From: Nostoc sp. T09
GTDB taxonomy: Bacteria > Cyanobacteriota > Cyanobacteriia > Cyanobacteriales > Nostocaceae
Length of the DNA: 47,636 nt
Direction: 5' to 3'
NCBI RefSeq assembly: GCF_002154695.1
Contig: NZ_MTAV01000192.1
Span: forward strand, 1-47,636
Positions 1 through 8,322 of the stretch are shown piece after piece. Position 1 is the first letter of the stretch, and the number at the start of each line of letters is the position of its first letter. A model generated the notes under the pieces. It saw nothing but the letters and a program-made list of their open reading frames with translations, was not told where the DNA came from and did not search any database. Position numbers and translations under genes: made by a program.

Positions 1-19
1 AGCATAAAGACTGTTTTAC

Positions 20-54
20 TTCTGAATTCTGAATTCTAACTCCTGAATTCTGCT
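20..54. repeat. heptanucleotide tandem repeat (STRR type)
   Basis: Five consecutive 7-bp units are visible: TTCTGAA twice, then TTCTAAC, TCCTGAA and TTCTGCT. Short tandemly repeated repetitive sequences with 7-bp units are a known feature of heterocystous cyanobacteria. This one lies downstream of the receiver-histidine kinase gene that ends at 120. Confidence 0.7.
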
Positions 55-119
55 GTAAATCAAGTTATAGAGGTACGGTATCTACAATCTTTCGATGCCT
101 AAAATAATATTGGTAATAT

Positions 120-1244
120 TCAAATTGGCAAATTAACAATAAACGTTGTACCAATTCCTGGTTTACTAGCGAAAGAAATTTCTCCACCATGTAATTCTAC
201 ATAATGTTTCACAATTGCTAGACCCAAACCATTCCCTGGAATATTGCCTACATTACTACATCTGTGAAAAGAATTGAACAAATTTTCTTGATCAGCTTCT
301 GGTATTCCAATACCTTCATCTTGGATACGGAAAATTACTTCTCCTGATACATAAAAAATTTCAAAATTAATTGTGCCGCCTTGAGGTGAATATTTTACAG
401 CATTTGTCAGCAAATTAGTGAGGATATGACGTAACATTTTTTCATCCAAGCTGATCAACTGTGAATTTTGCGTGGCGATATTATCTTTGGTACTAGTGTT
501 GCTTCCTTGGACTGTAAATATAATATTATGATTTTCGCCAGCGCTAAGTTGAGTATCAGTTATTAAATTCTTGCAAAAATTCTCTAGATCCAATGGCTCT
601 GGCTTAAATTGAGTTTTACCTATTTCTGCTTTACCTATTAACAGAACATCACCTAATAAATGCTCAAGGTGTTGTACAGAATTTTGAATGTGAGCGAGAT
701 ATTCATCTTTCTTCGCTTCGTTTAATTGCTGACTATGATCTGTAAGCAACTCAGTACAAGTAAAAATATTACTTAAAGGATTACGAAACTCATGGCTCAT
801 CATCGAGAAAAATTGGCTTTTAAGTTTTTGATGTTCTTTCTCTTTTTCTAAAGCTTCACGCATCAGAACTTCTGTCTGATACTTGTTCAAAGCAATTTCA
901 ATAGTAGTAATTAATTGAGTTTCTTCAAATGGTTTAAGTATGTAGCCAAAGGGTTGCGTAGTCTTGGCTTTTTGTAAGTTGCTCGGGTCTGAGTAAGCAG
1001 TGAGGTAAACCACTGGGATATTAAAACGAGTTCCAATTTCAGCGGCAGCTTCTATACCACTCATCTCACCTTTTAACATCACATCCATCAAAACTAAATC
1101 TGGACGTAATTCTGCTGCTTTTGCAATTGCTTGTTTTCCATAAGCAGCAATTGCTGGAACAGTATATCCAGCTTTTTCTAGACAAGTTTTGATATCGCAA
1201 GCAATAATTATTTCATTCTCAACAACCAGGATTTTTTCCTTCAT
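120..1244 (-). CDS. receiver-histidine kinase (REC-HisKA-HATPase)
   Basis: A 374-residue cytoplasmic signalling protein with no membrane segment. Residues about 3-120 form a receiver domain with phosphoacceptor D54 (VLMD), T82 and K104 (ILKPF). A short linker leads to a HisKA dimerisation domain with H151 in MMSHEFRNPLS. The HATPase domain has an N box around N278/N282, the G1 motif DEGIGI at 310-315 and a G2 motif GNGLGLAIV near 338. Receiver-first fusions of this kind are usually phosphorylated by a partner kinase and then control their own kinase domain. The gene is the second in a minus-strand pair and starts 14 bp after the stop of the CBS-PAS-GAF kinase, which is the likely upstream partner. 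The signal and output gene are unknown. All catalytic motifs look intact. Confidence 0.93.
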   Translation of the reverse strand: MKEKILVVENEIIIACDIKTCLEKAGYTVPAIAAYGKQAIAKAAELRPDLVLMDVMLKGEMSGIEAAAEIGTRFNIPVVYLTAYSDPSNLQKAKTTQPFGYILKPFEETQLITTIEIALNKYQTEVLMREALEKEKEHQKLKSQFFSMMSHEFRNPLSNIFTCTELLTDHSQQLNEAKKDEYLAHIQNSVQHLEHLLGDVLLIGKAEIGKTQFKPEPLDLENFCKNLITDTQLSAGENHNIIFTVQGSNTSTKDNIATQNSQLISLDEKMLRHILTNLLTNAVKYSPQGGTINFEIFYVSGEVIFRIQDEGIGIPEADQENLFNSFHRCSNVGNIPGNGLGLAIVKHYVELHGGEISFASKPGIGTTFIVNLPI

Positions 1245-1258
1245 TTTTTAGGCTGTCC

Positions 1259-3985
1259 TTAGTTTTGTTCGTTGAAAGTAATTGTGAATGAAGTTCCTAA
1301 CGACGTATTGAATGTAATCATCCCTTCTAATTGTTCTACCAAATTCCAAACTAATTGTAATCCAAGCGATTGATTTTTATGGATTTCTATGTCTTTAGAT
1401 AACCCTACTCCGTTATCACTAACAATTAGTGAATATTGGTTTTTATCTTTCTCTAAAAGCTCTACATAAATGTCACCTTGTTTGCGACCTCTAAAAGCGT
1501 GTTTTATTGAATTAGAAACTAGTTCATTTATAATCAAACCGCAGGAAATGGCAGCATCTATTTTTAGCGATATTTTATTAATATTCAAATGAACTTTGAC
1601 ATCAGAATTAACACCATAGGAACGCAATAAATTATTCGTTAAACTTTTTACATAGTCACAAAATTCAATTTTTGTGATGTCTTGAGACTGATATAGATTT
1701 TCATGAATTATTGCCATAGCTCGGACACGATTATGGCTATCCTGAAAAATTTCAAAGGTGTGTCCGTCGTTAATATATCTAGTTTGTAGCCGCAACAAAC
1801 TAGAGATTATCTGCAAATTATTTTTAACGCGATGATGAATTTCTTTTAATAAAATTTCTTTTTCTTTTAGAGATACCTTAAGTTTGTTCTCCGCTTGTGT
1901 ACGAGCAGTAATATCAGTATTTGAACCAGCTATAAAACACTGATTGCTCTGAGTATCGCAAAGGAATGTACCACGGCTGAGAAACCATATACAGCTACCA
2001 TCTTTGTTGAGCATTCGATGCTCAATTTCATATTTTTGAGTCATCCCTGCTAAATACTCATTTAGTGCATGTTTTACCGATTCAACATCATCAGGATGAA
2101 CAAACTGTAGCCAATCATCATAATATTTAGGAGCTTCCTGTTCTGTATAGCCAAGCATGGCTTGTAAGTTGGGATCTATATAAATTTCATTGGTGTTAAT
2201 GTTCCATTCCCATATTCCAACTTTTCCAGCACTAATGGCTCGTATATATCTTTCCTCACTTACTCTTAGAGCTTGCTCTACATGCTTGCGTTCTAAAGCA
2301 TTTCCAAGAATTTCTCCTACCATTTTTAACATGGTAATACTATCTTCTGACCAAGTTTTTGTAGTTTTTACTGAGCCAAATTCAAGATACCCAATCAGCA
2401 AACCACTACATACTATAGGCACAATAATTAGCGATTGAATATTTTGTGTAGTTAAGTCTTGTTTTTTTGTGCTTGCTGTATTCAACAAGTCATTTATATT
2501 AGGAATATTAATGGTTTCAAAGTTCCTCAGTTTTTCTCGTCCCCAAGATATAACTACATCTCTAATATCTTGTAAGTTGTGAATTGGCTTTTCTATATCT
2601 TCGGCATACCATTCATAAGTATTATCTATCTGACTATCTTCAGAAAACACAAATACATAAGCGCAATCGACATTAGTAACTTCACCAATTAGCTGCAATG
2701 CTTGATTTATACCATTCTCAATCTCATCAGGAGCAAGGTTGATAAAATGGGTTGATATAGCAGTAATCAGTTTTTCAAACTCAACTCGATATCGTAAAGC
2801 TTCTTCGATACGATGACGTTCACTAATTTCTTGTAGCAAGCGGCTATTAGTGTCCTTTAACTCTTTTGTTCTTTCTTCAATGCGAATTTCTAATTCTGCT
2901 TTAGCTTTCTCTAATGCTTCTTGTACTTGCTTACCTTCAGAAATATTGCGGATAATGGCAATAATTTGGTGCTGAACTGATGGTAGTAGGCGTGCTTCAA
3001 AAGTTTCTTCTTCTCCTGCTATTACTAAAAAATACTCAATTGCCACGGGAGAGTTTGTTTGTTGCACTTGAAGAATAGCTTTGAGGAATTGACTACCAAC
3101 ATTCGTTGGCAAAACCTCCTGCATTTTTTTGCCGAGAAAAGCTTCCGGAGGTAGATACAACTCTGAAATTCTTTTAGCGTAGTAACTAAGAATTGTCCCA
3201 TCACTATCTAGCCGGAAATATAAATCAGGAAAGGCTTGAAATATTTCTTGTAAATCAGAAGTGGTTTGCAGGAGTTGTGCTTCTGTAGCAATGCGATCAC
3301 ATATTCCTCTTTGCAACTGCTTATTAGCTTGTAGTAATTCTTTAGTTGCTTGAGCAATTCGCTTTTCTGACTCTTCTTCAGCTTTTTTTAAACTCATTTC
3401 TAATGAGCAACGCTGTGCAATTTCTAATTGCAAATTTTCTTTGATTGATGACAGTTCTTTCTGTAAAGCCAATGCTAGGCTTTCTGCTGTAACAATTCCT
3501 AATAGTTCTCCTTTATCATTAACGATTGGTAGATGACGTATACCATGCTGCTGCATGAAAGGCAATGTTTTATTAACATCGAAATCTCGCTCTAAAGTCG
3601 TAATAGGTTTTTTCATCACATCGGCAATTTTAACTGCTGCCAAATTCATGCCAGAATTAAGAAATCTGATAATATCTACAAGTGTTAATATGCCTAATAA
3701 TTGCGATTCTTCTACAACATATATGCAATCAATAGGTAGAATAAATTGATGTTTTTGTAAAGTTTCTTTGCTAGCAATAATATGCTTGAAGGTAGGAATT
3801 GATTTTCCTGCAACTACTTTGGCTTGGCTGCGGTAGGTATGCAAACTTTGGGCAACCACAAATGATCCGTTGTCTATGCCAATATCTTCCCCTAATTGTC
3901 CTATGTAAATGATAATTTCTTTTAAGGGTGTGTGAGGAGCAAAAGTTAGGACAGAGCCTTGAATGACATAGTCTGATATGGGCAT
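1259..3985 (-). CDS. CBS-PAS-GAF-PAS sensor histidine kinase (HisKA_2)
   Basis: A large soluble sensor kinase. In order it shows a CBS pair at the N terminus (second CBS contains ADVMKKPITTL and GIRHLPIV), a coiled-coil linker, a PAS domain beginning EIFQAFPDLYFRLDSDG, a second coiled coil, a GAF domain, a PAS fold-3 domain (GIWEWNINTNEIYIDP, FVHPDD), and a HisKA_2 domain with the paired histidines of KEIHHRVKNNLQ about 190 residues from the end. The HATPase has INELVSNSIKHAF and DNGVGL. CBS pairs commonly bind adenosine nucleotides and GAF/PAS domains bind small ligands or chromophores, but no bilin-binding Cys context was recognised. The chosen start (MPISDY) matches the way CBS proteins usually begin; an in-frame ATG 14 codons upstream (4027) is possible, and neither has a clear ribosome binding site. 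It heads an operon with the receiver-kinase gene. Confidence 0.9.
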   Translation of the reverse strand: MPISDYVIQGSVLTFAPHTPLKEIIIYIGQLGEDIGIDNGSFVVAQSLHTYRSQAKVVAGKSIPTFKHIIASKETLQKHQFILPIDCIYVVEESQLLGILTLVDIIRFLNSGMNLAAVKIADVMKKPITTLERDFDVNKTLPFMQQHGIRHLPIVNDKGELLGIVTAESLALALQKELSSIKENLQLEIAQRCSLEMSLKKAEEESEKRIAQATKELLQANKQLQRGICDRIATEAQLLQTTSDLQEIFQAFPDLYFRLDSDGTILSYYAKRISELYLPPEAFLGKKMQEVLPTNVGSQFLKAILQVQQTNSPVAIEYFLVIAGEEETFEARLLPSVQHQIIAIIRNISEGKQVQEALEKAKAELEIRIEERTKELKDTNSRLLQEISERHRIEEALRYRVEFEKLITAISTHFINLAPDEIENGINQALQLIGEVTNVDCAYVFVFSEDSQIDNTYEWYAEDIEKPIHNLQDIRDVVISWGREKLRNFETINIPNINDLLNTASTKKQDLTTQNIQSLIIVPIVCSGLLIGYLEFGSVKTTKTWSEDSITMLKMVGEILGNALERKHVEQALRVSEERYIRAISAGKVGIWEWNINTNEIYIDPNLQAMLGYTEQEAPKYYDDWLQFVHPDDVESVKHALNEYLAGMTQKYEIEHRMLNKDGSCIWFLSRGTFLCDTQSNQCFIAGSNTDITARTQAENKLKVSLKEKEILLKEIHHRVKNNLQIISSLLRLQTRYINDGHTFEIFQDSHNRVRAMAIIHENLYQSQDITKIEFCDYVKSLTNNLLRSYGVNSDVKVHLNINKISLKIDAAISCGLIINELVSNSIKHAFRGRKQGDIYVELLEKDKNQYSLIVSDNGVGLSKDIEIHKNQSLGLQLVWNLVEQLEGMITFNTSLGTSFTITFNEQN

Positions 3986-4027
3986 AGGACAACTTTTAAT
4001 AACTACATTAATGCTGTAGAAAATCAT

Positions 4028-4650
4028 TCAGTTGAATAATTAAAAGTGTAAAGAATAATTATTGTTTGGCTCAATTATTATCCATAAGGTTATAAAATTA
4101 AAATCTTGAATTGTGCTTAATTTAATTTTTAACTTGAAGAATTAAAAATTACAGCATTTTCAGTAAAAGCTATTTATGGAATATTACTGTTAACACCGAT
4201 TCTGGCATTTCAAGATTGCAATTGCTCTCATTAAAAAGTGCAAATGATGAATGAAAAGTACGAAACAATCTTTACTGCTATAACGCTAATGGCAATTTTA
4301 GAGATAATTGCCTAGTGGTGAAGATATTGCTGTTATATAAGTGTAGACCTTGTATTACATCAGATAAGTCTGATGCTTTAAAATAATAGATTGATGACAT
4401 TGCTACCCTGATAAAAAAATATACAATTTATGGTCATATAAGGTCTATATTAGCCAAATATGGCTAAATATAGATTTTAAGATGACATTTCCTATAGTCA
4501 GCTTAAGTCATTAATAATGTTATTTCTTCAGTACTATTACTTAAAAAGCTTTACTGAGTATTAAGTTAAATTAGAAACTTTAGACTAATTAATTACCGTA
4601 TTTAGGCATTAAAACCAGGATTTTGGCGGTATTATGTAGTATTTCTGAAT
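4028..4650. other. AT-rich intergenic region upstream of the kinase operon
   Basis: No convincing gene was seen. It should hold the promoter of the minus-strand kinase operon. Two inverted repeats stand out: a 7-bp stem with a TAAG loop at 4358-4375 (CATCAGA/TCTGATG) and a longer one at 4444-4474. Confidence 0.5.
4444..4474. promoter_or_regulatory. inverted repeat in the kinase-operon upstream region
   Basis: TCTATAT-TAGCCA, a 4-base loop, then TGGCTA-A-ATATAGA gives a 13-bp stem with one bulged A. It could be an operator or a transcript hairpin. No T-tract typical of an intrinsic terminator follows on either side. Its function is inferred from position only. Confidence 0.35.
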
Positions 4651-4881
4651 ATGAGAGGCTTTTCAATAGTGCTGGGTGACCAAGTTTTTGAGGAAGACAA
4701 CGGAGTACAGCGATAAAATTTTGCCCACAAAACGGATACTTGCGGACTTTTCGCTGTTTGCATCCAGAACTTTGAAGTATGGGGATGTTCTGTTCCCTTT
4801 GAAAAGTTGCAATACCTAAAGGCACTCAGCAATTTTTTAGAGAGATTAGCCAGTAAATTAGAAGTAGGGCGTAAAAAATAA
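4651..4881 (+). pseudogene. possible remnant of a small unidentified gene, interrupted by one stop
   Basis: Starting at ATG 4651, the frame reads 21 codons to TAA 4714-4716, then continues without a stop to TAA 4879-4881, four bases before the glcE start. The second part ends protein-like, with KLQYLKALSNFLERLASKL, an amphipathic helix. No start codon with a ribosome binding site is seen after the internal stop. I do not recognise the family. It may be a gene broken by a nonsense mutation or a chance open frame; the minus strand here is also open. Confidence 0.25.
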
Positions 4882-4885
4882 ACTG

Positions 4886-6169
4886 ATGAAAGCGATCGCT
4901 TCTGATCTGGCATCTATCGTCAATGAAGAAAATGCTGTCTATCTTTGGGAAAATCTTGAACCCACACGTAAAGAATCTATCCACAAGGCAATGGCTGCTG
5001 GCAAGCATCCCAGTTGTATTGTCTATCCCCGCACCCAAGAACAACTAGCCGCCATTATTGCAGAAGCACACCGACAAAATTGGCGTGTCCTCCCCTGCGG
5101 TAGTAGTAGTAAACTTAGCTGGGGTGGTTTGGCTCAGGAAATTGATGTGGTAGTTAGTACAGAACGCATCAATCAACTCATTGAACACGCCGTTGGCGAT
5201 TTGACTGTTACGGTAGAAGCTGGAATGAAGTTCTCTGCTCTCCAAGCTATTTTAGCCAGTTCTCGCCAATTTCTGGCCCTTGACCCGACTGCACCAGAGT
5301 TGGCAACCATTGGCGGTATAGTAGCTACAGCTAATACAGGTTCTTTAAGACAACGTTATGGTGGTGTGCGTGACCAGTTACTAGGCATTACCTTTGTACG
5401 TGCTGATGGTCAAATTGCCAAAGCCGGGGGACGAGTGGTTAAAAATGTCGCCGGATATGACCTGATGAAGTTGTTTACTGGGTCTTACGGCTCATTGGGA
5501 ATTATCACTCAAGTAACATTCCGAGTTTACCCGCAGCAAGAAGCATCAGCAACGGTGGTACTCACTGGTACGGCTGAGGCTATATCTAACGCAACTGATA
5601 TTTTGCGAGGTTCGGCGTTAACACCAACCCAAGCTGATTTACTGTCCACGCAATTGGTATCTAGTCTAGATTTGGGTAAAGGATTGGGATTAGTTGCTCG
5701 TTTTCAAAGTATTAGCGAGAGTGTCAACGAACAGGCAAACCGCTTGTTAGAAGTTGGGCAAAAATTAGGATTAGACGGCGCAATTTATGTAGCTCAGGAT
5801 GAGGCTAATCTATGGGAGAGATTACCAGAAAAAATGCGTTCTTTTACAAATTACCCGATTACTTGCAAAATAGGAGCATTACCTAGCGCTGCTGTAGAGG
5901 TTTTAAATCAAGTAGAAATGGGTTTAATTCATATTAGTAGTGGCTTAGGAGTATTGTGTTTAAATAGCCAAAATCAAACTTTGAGAATGCGCGATATTTG
6001 CCAGGTTCATAGTGGGTTTCTTTCTATTTTAGAAGCACCAGCCACAGTAAAAGAAAAATTTGATGTTTGGGGATATACAGGTAATGCTTTGGAGTTGATG
6101 CGTCGGATCAAAGCACAGTTTGATGGCAAGAATATTTTAAGTCCTGGTCGGTTTGTGGGTGGGATTTAG
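4886..6169 (+). CDS. glcE: glycolate dehydrogenase FAD-binding subunit GlcE
   Basis: A 427-residue FAD-dependent oxidoreductase of the PCMH/VAO type. The N-terminal FAD_binding_4 domain covers about residues 40-215, with LPCGSSSKLSWGG, VTVEAGMKFSAL, IGGIVATANTGSLRQRYGG and GGRVVKNVAGYDLMKL FAD-contact segments. The C-terminal region ends with ILSPGRFVGGI, typical of the glycolate oxidase family. The length matches GlcE rather than the longer GlcD. GlcE works with GlcD and the iron-sulfur protein GlcF to oxidise glycolate, the product of photorespiration, and passes electrons to the quinone pool. glcF follows 55 bp downstream on the same strand; no glcD is in the window. The start ATG 4886 is followed at once by a HIP1 site and has no strong ribosome binding site. 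Confidence 0.9.
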   Translation: MKAIASDLASIVNEENAVYLWENLEPTRKESIHKAMAAGKHPSCIVYPRTQEQLAAIIAEAHRQNWRVLPCGSSSKLSWGGLAQEIDVVVSTERINQLIEHAVGDLTVTVEAGMKFSALQAILASSRQFLALDPTAPELATIGGIVATANTGSLRQRYGGVRDQLLGITFVRADGQIAKAGGRVVKNVAGYDLMKLFTGSYGSLGIITQVTFRVYPQQEASATVVLTGTAEAISNATDILRGSALTPTQADLLSTQLVSSLDLGKGLGLVARFQSISESVNEQANRLLEVGQKLGLDGAIYVAQDEANLWERLPEKMRSFTNYPITCKIGALPSAAVEVLNQVEMGLIHISSGLGVLCLNSQNQTLRMRDICQVHSGFLSILEAPATVKEKFDVWGYTGNALELMRRIKAQFDGKNILSPGRFVGGI

Positions 6170-6174
6170 ATTTT

Positions 6175-6212
6175 AAACGAACCACAAAGACGCGAAGGAC
6201 GCAAAGCGAGGG
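6175..6212. repeat. dispersed repeat (ACGAACCACAAAG family) between glcE and glcF
   Basis: The sequence begins AAACGAACCACAAAGACG and continues as degenerate GACGCGAAG-like hexamers. Clear relatives occur in reverse orientation at 33294-33333 and inside the chelatase gene at 24956-24988. It almost fills the spacer between the two glycolate genes. Confidence 0.7.
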
Positions 6213-6224
6213 GATAGAGATATT

Positions 6225-7580
6225 ATGCAAGTTTCAGAAAATTCCGTTAATAATACGGCGAGTGTGAAGAATTTGCAGGGTTTTGATGGAAATCATCCAC
6301 CCGATCCAAAGTTAATTGATAGTTGTGTGCATTGTGGATTTTGTCTCTCGACTTGTCCTAGTTATCGAGTGTTAGGTAAGGAGATGGATTCTCCAAGGGG
6401 ACGCATCTATTTAATGGATGCAATTAACGAAGGTGAAATTGCACTAAATACGGCAACGGTAGAACATTTTGATTCTTGTTTGGGGTGTCTGGCTTGTGTG
6501 ACGACTTGTCCTTCTGGTGTGCAGTATGACAAGTTAATTTCTGCAACGCGTCACCAAGTTGAACGTAATTATCCGCGCAGCCTGCCAGATCAATTGGTTC
6601 GTCAACTAATATTTTCTCTATTTCCTAACCCTGATATTTTGAGAATATTACTCGTACCGTTGATGGCTTATCAAAAGCTAGGTTTTTCCAAATTAATTCG
6701 CGCTACGGGTTTACTTAAAAAAATATCTCCCCGGTTGGCAGCAATGGAATCAATTCTGCCAGAAATTACTTTGAAAACCTTTCAAAATAATTTGCCTACG
6801 GTTATCCCAGCAAAGGGTGAGAAGCGCTACCGAGTCGGGATGATTTTGGGATGTGTGCAAAGGCTATTTTTCTCTCCTGTAAATGAAGCAACGGTGCGGG
6901 TGCTGACGGCGAATGGTTGTGAAGTTGTAATTCCTCAATCGCAAGGTTGTTGTGCGGCGCTTCCCGAACACCAAGGACAAACCGAACAAGCAAAAGCTTT
7001 AGCCAGACAGATGATTGATAGTTTTGCAAAGGCAGATGTGGATTTTGTGATTATCAATGCTGCTGGTTGTGGGCATACATTGAAAGAGTACGGTCACATT
7101 TTAGAAGATGACCCAGAATATCGGGAAAAGGCGAAAGAATTTGCAGCGAAAGTGAAAGATGCTCAAGAGTTTTTGGCAATTGTGGGTTTAACAGCGAAAC
7201 TATTGCCAATCACAGATAAACCTTTGAATATGGTTTATCAAGATGCTTGTCATTTATTGCATGGACAAAAAATTAGCGTGCAACCGCGTCAGTTATTGCG
7301 GCAAATTCCAGGGGTGAAGTTAAAAGAACCTTTGGATGCAGCTTTGTGTTGTGGAAGTGCAGGTGTTTATAATATGCTGCAACCAGAAGTGGCTGAAGAA
7401 CTGGGTCAGCAAAAAGTACAAAATTTGCTTAATACTGGTGCTGATTTAATTGCTTCTGCTAATCCTGGCTGTACATTGCAGATTACTAAGCATTTGCATT
7501 TGCAGGGTAAGGAAATTTCCGTAATCCACCCGATGGAGTTGTTGGATTATTCTATTCGCGGTGTGAAATTGGCAGTTTAA
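6225..7580 (+). CDS. glcF: glycolate dehydrogenase iron-sulfur subunit GlcF
   Basis: A 451-residue protein with two ferredoxin-type 4Fe-4S motifs near the N terminus, CVHCGFCLSTCP and CLGCLACVTTCP, followed by two CCG (cysteine-rich) domains. The first CCG domain has GCVQRLFF and QGCCAALPEHQGQ, the second DACHLLHGQ and ALCCGSAGVYNM. This is the architecture of GlcF, which carries electrons from the flavin subunits of glycolate dehydrogenase to quinone at the membrane. The gene lies downstream of glcE on the same strand, with a dispersed repeat in the 55-bp gap, so the two are probably co-transcribed. Length and motifs are complete. Confidence 0.92.
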   Translation: MQVSENSVNNTASVKNLQGFDGNHPPDPKLIDSCVHCGFCLSTCPSYRVLGKEMDSPRGRIYLMDAINEGEIALNTATVEHFDSCLGCLACVTTCPSGVQYDKLISATRHQVERNYPRSLPDQLVRQLIFSLFPNPDILRILLVPLMAYQKLGFSKLIRATGLLKKISPRLAAMESILPEITLKTFQNNLPTVIPAKGEKRYRVGMILGCVQRLFFSPVNEATVRVLTANGCEVVIPQSQGCCAALPEHQGQTEQAKALARQMIDSFAKADVDFVIINAAGCGHTLKEYGHILEDDPEYREKAKEFAAKVKDAQEFLAIVGLTAKLLPITDKPLNMVYQDACHLLHGQKISVQPRQLLRQIPGVKLKEPLDAALCCGSAGVYNMLQPEVAEELGQQKVQNLLNTGADLIASANPGCTLQITKHLHLQGKEISVIHPMELLDYSIRGVKLAV

Positions 7581-7764
7581 CTCCGCGTTCCAACGAAGTT
7601 CTCAGCGGAGACTTCCTCCGCTCAAATTTCTCTGTGCTCTTCTGTGGGTCATAAATCATTTTTTAACAACGAAGACACAGCGGAAAGTCTGAGCGCCGGA
7701 AGCCAGCGTTCAGAACTTTCTAAAACACAGACACAGAGAAAATTTTAAATAAGAGGTTGCTTTT
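7581..7764. repeat. dispersed-repeat spacer after glcF
   Basis: This 184-bp gap consists largely of sequence resembling dispersed cyanobacterial repeats, for example GAAGACACAGCGGAAAG and ACACAGACACAGAG, plus an imperfect inverted repeat around GTTCTCAGCGGAG. The 3-prime end supplies an AAGAGG ribosome binding site for the DoxX-like gene. No other gene was seen. Confidence 0.45.
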
Positions 7765-8157
7765 ATGACAAAGTTTAGCAAAGCTAAAAAGATTGCATTG
7801 TGGAGTTTCACAACAATCTTGGCAGCGCTTTTCCTATTCGTTGGAACTTTAAAGCTTACGGGTGCTGAACAACTTGTTGCTCAATTTACCAAGTTTGGAT
7901 TACCTAGTTGGTTTCGTCTGTTTGTGGGTGTGGCGGAAATTGCTGGGGCAGGACTTCTGATCGTTCCCCGGACGACGACAATAGGAGCAGCAGAACTCGG
8001 TGTTTTGATGGCTGGTTGTGTGTTTCTACATTTCAAATCAGGCGAAGCCCCGCAGAGTATCCCAGCATTTGTGTTGATCATTCTCTTAGCGATCGCTGGT
8101 TATGCTCGTCTTCCACATCAAAGGCTTCTTACCTCTAATAGGGATCTGCCAAGTTAA
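7765..8157 (+). CDS. DoxX-like small membrane protein
   Basis: A 130-residue protein with four predicted transmembrane helices: about 10-30 (LWSFTTILAALFLFVGTLKL), 45-65, 70-90 and 98-113. The arrangement, with a conserved FVGTLKLTG near the first helix and FGLPSW after it, fits the DoxX/DoxX-like family. Members are often membrane parts of thiosulfate-oxidising or redox systems, but most are uncharacterised. The start is supported by AAGAGG about 8 bases upstream. It follows glcF by 184 bp of repeat-like sequence, so a link to glycolate metabolism is not established. Confidence 0.8.
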   Translation: MTKFSKAKKIALWSFTTILAALFLFVGTLKLTGAEQLVAQFTKFGLPSWFRLFVGVAEIAGAGLLIVPRTTTIGAAELGVLMAGCVFLHFKSGEAPQSIPAFVLIILLAIAGYARLPHQRLLTSNRDLPS

Positions 8158-8196
8158 AACACTTTTGGTGTGTATCTTATAGTATTTATTGAAATT

Positions 8197-8288
8197 GCGA
8201 TCGCATTTGCAGCTTTTGCGATCGCATTCATAAGGTCTGTTTAATCGAGAATAACTTCGATATAAGCATTTGCTGAAATCGCGATCGC
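8197..8288. repeat. cluster of three HIP1 sites
   Basis: GCGATCGC occurs at 8197-8204, 8218-8225 and 8281-8288, each followed by ATT and similar flanks (GCATTTGCAGCTTTTGCG-like). The cluster lies in the 165-bp gap between the convergent DoxX-like and symporter genes. HIP1 is normally spread through coding DNA, so a cluster with shared flanks looks like local duplication. Confidence 0.6.
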
Positions 8289-8322
8289 ATTTATAGTTTT
8301 TGCAAATCGCGTCGCTCAATTA

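Noticed and set aside
4589-4913. Two minus-strand frames upstream of glcE
   Set aside because: They overlap each other and the more protein-like plus-strand frame, with no ribosome binding sites.
8086-8319. Cys/Asn/Arg-rich minus-strand frame
   Set aside because: It is produced by the repeated HIP1 sequence and overlaps the DoxX-like gene.
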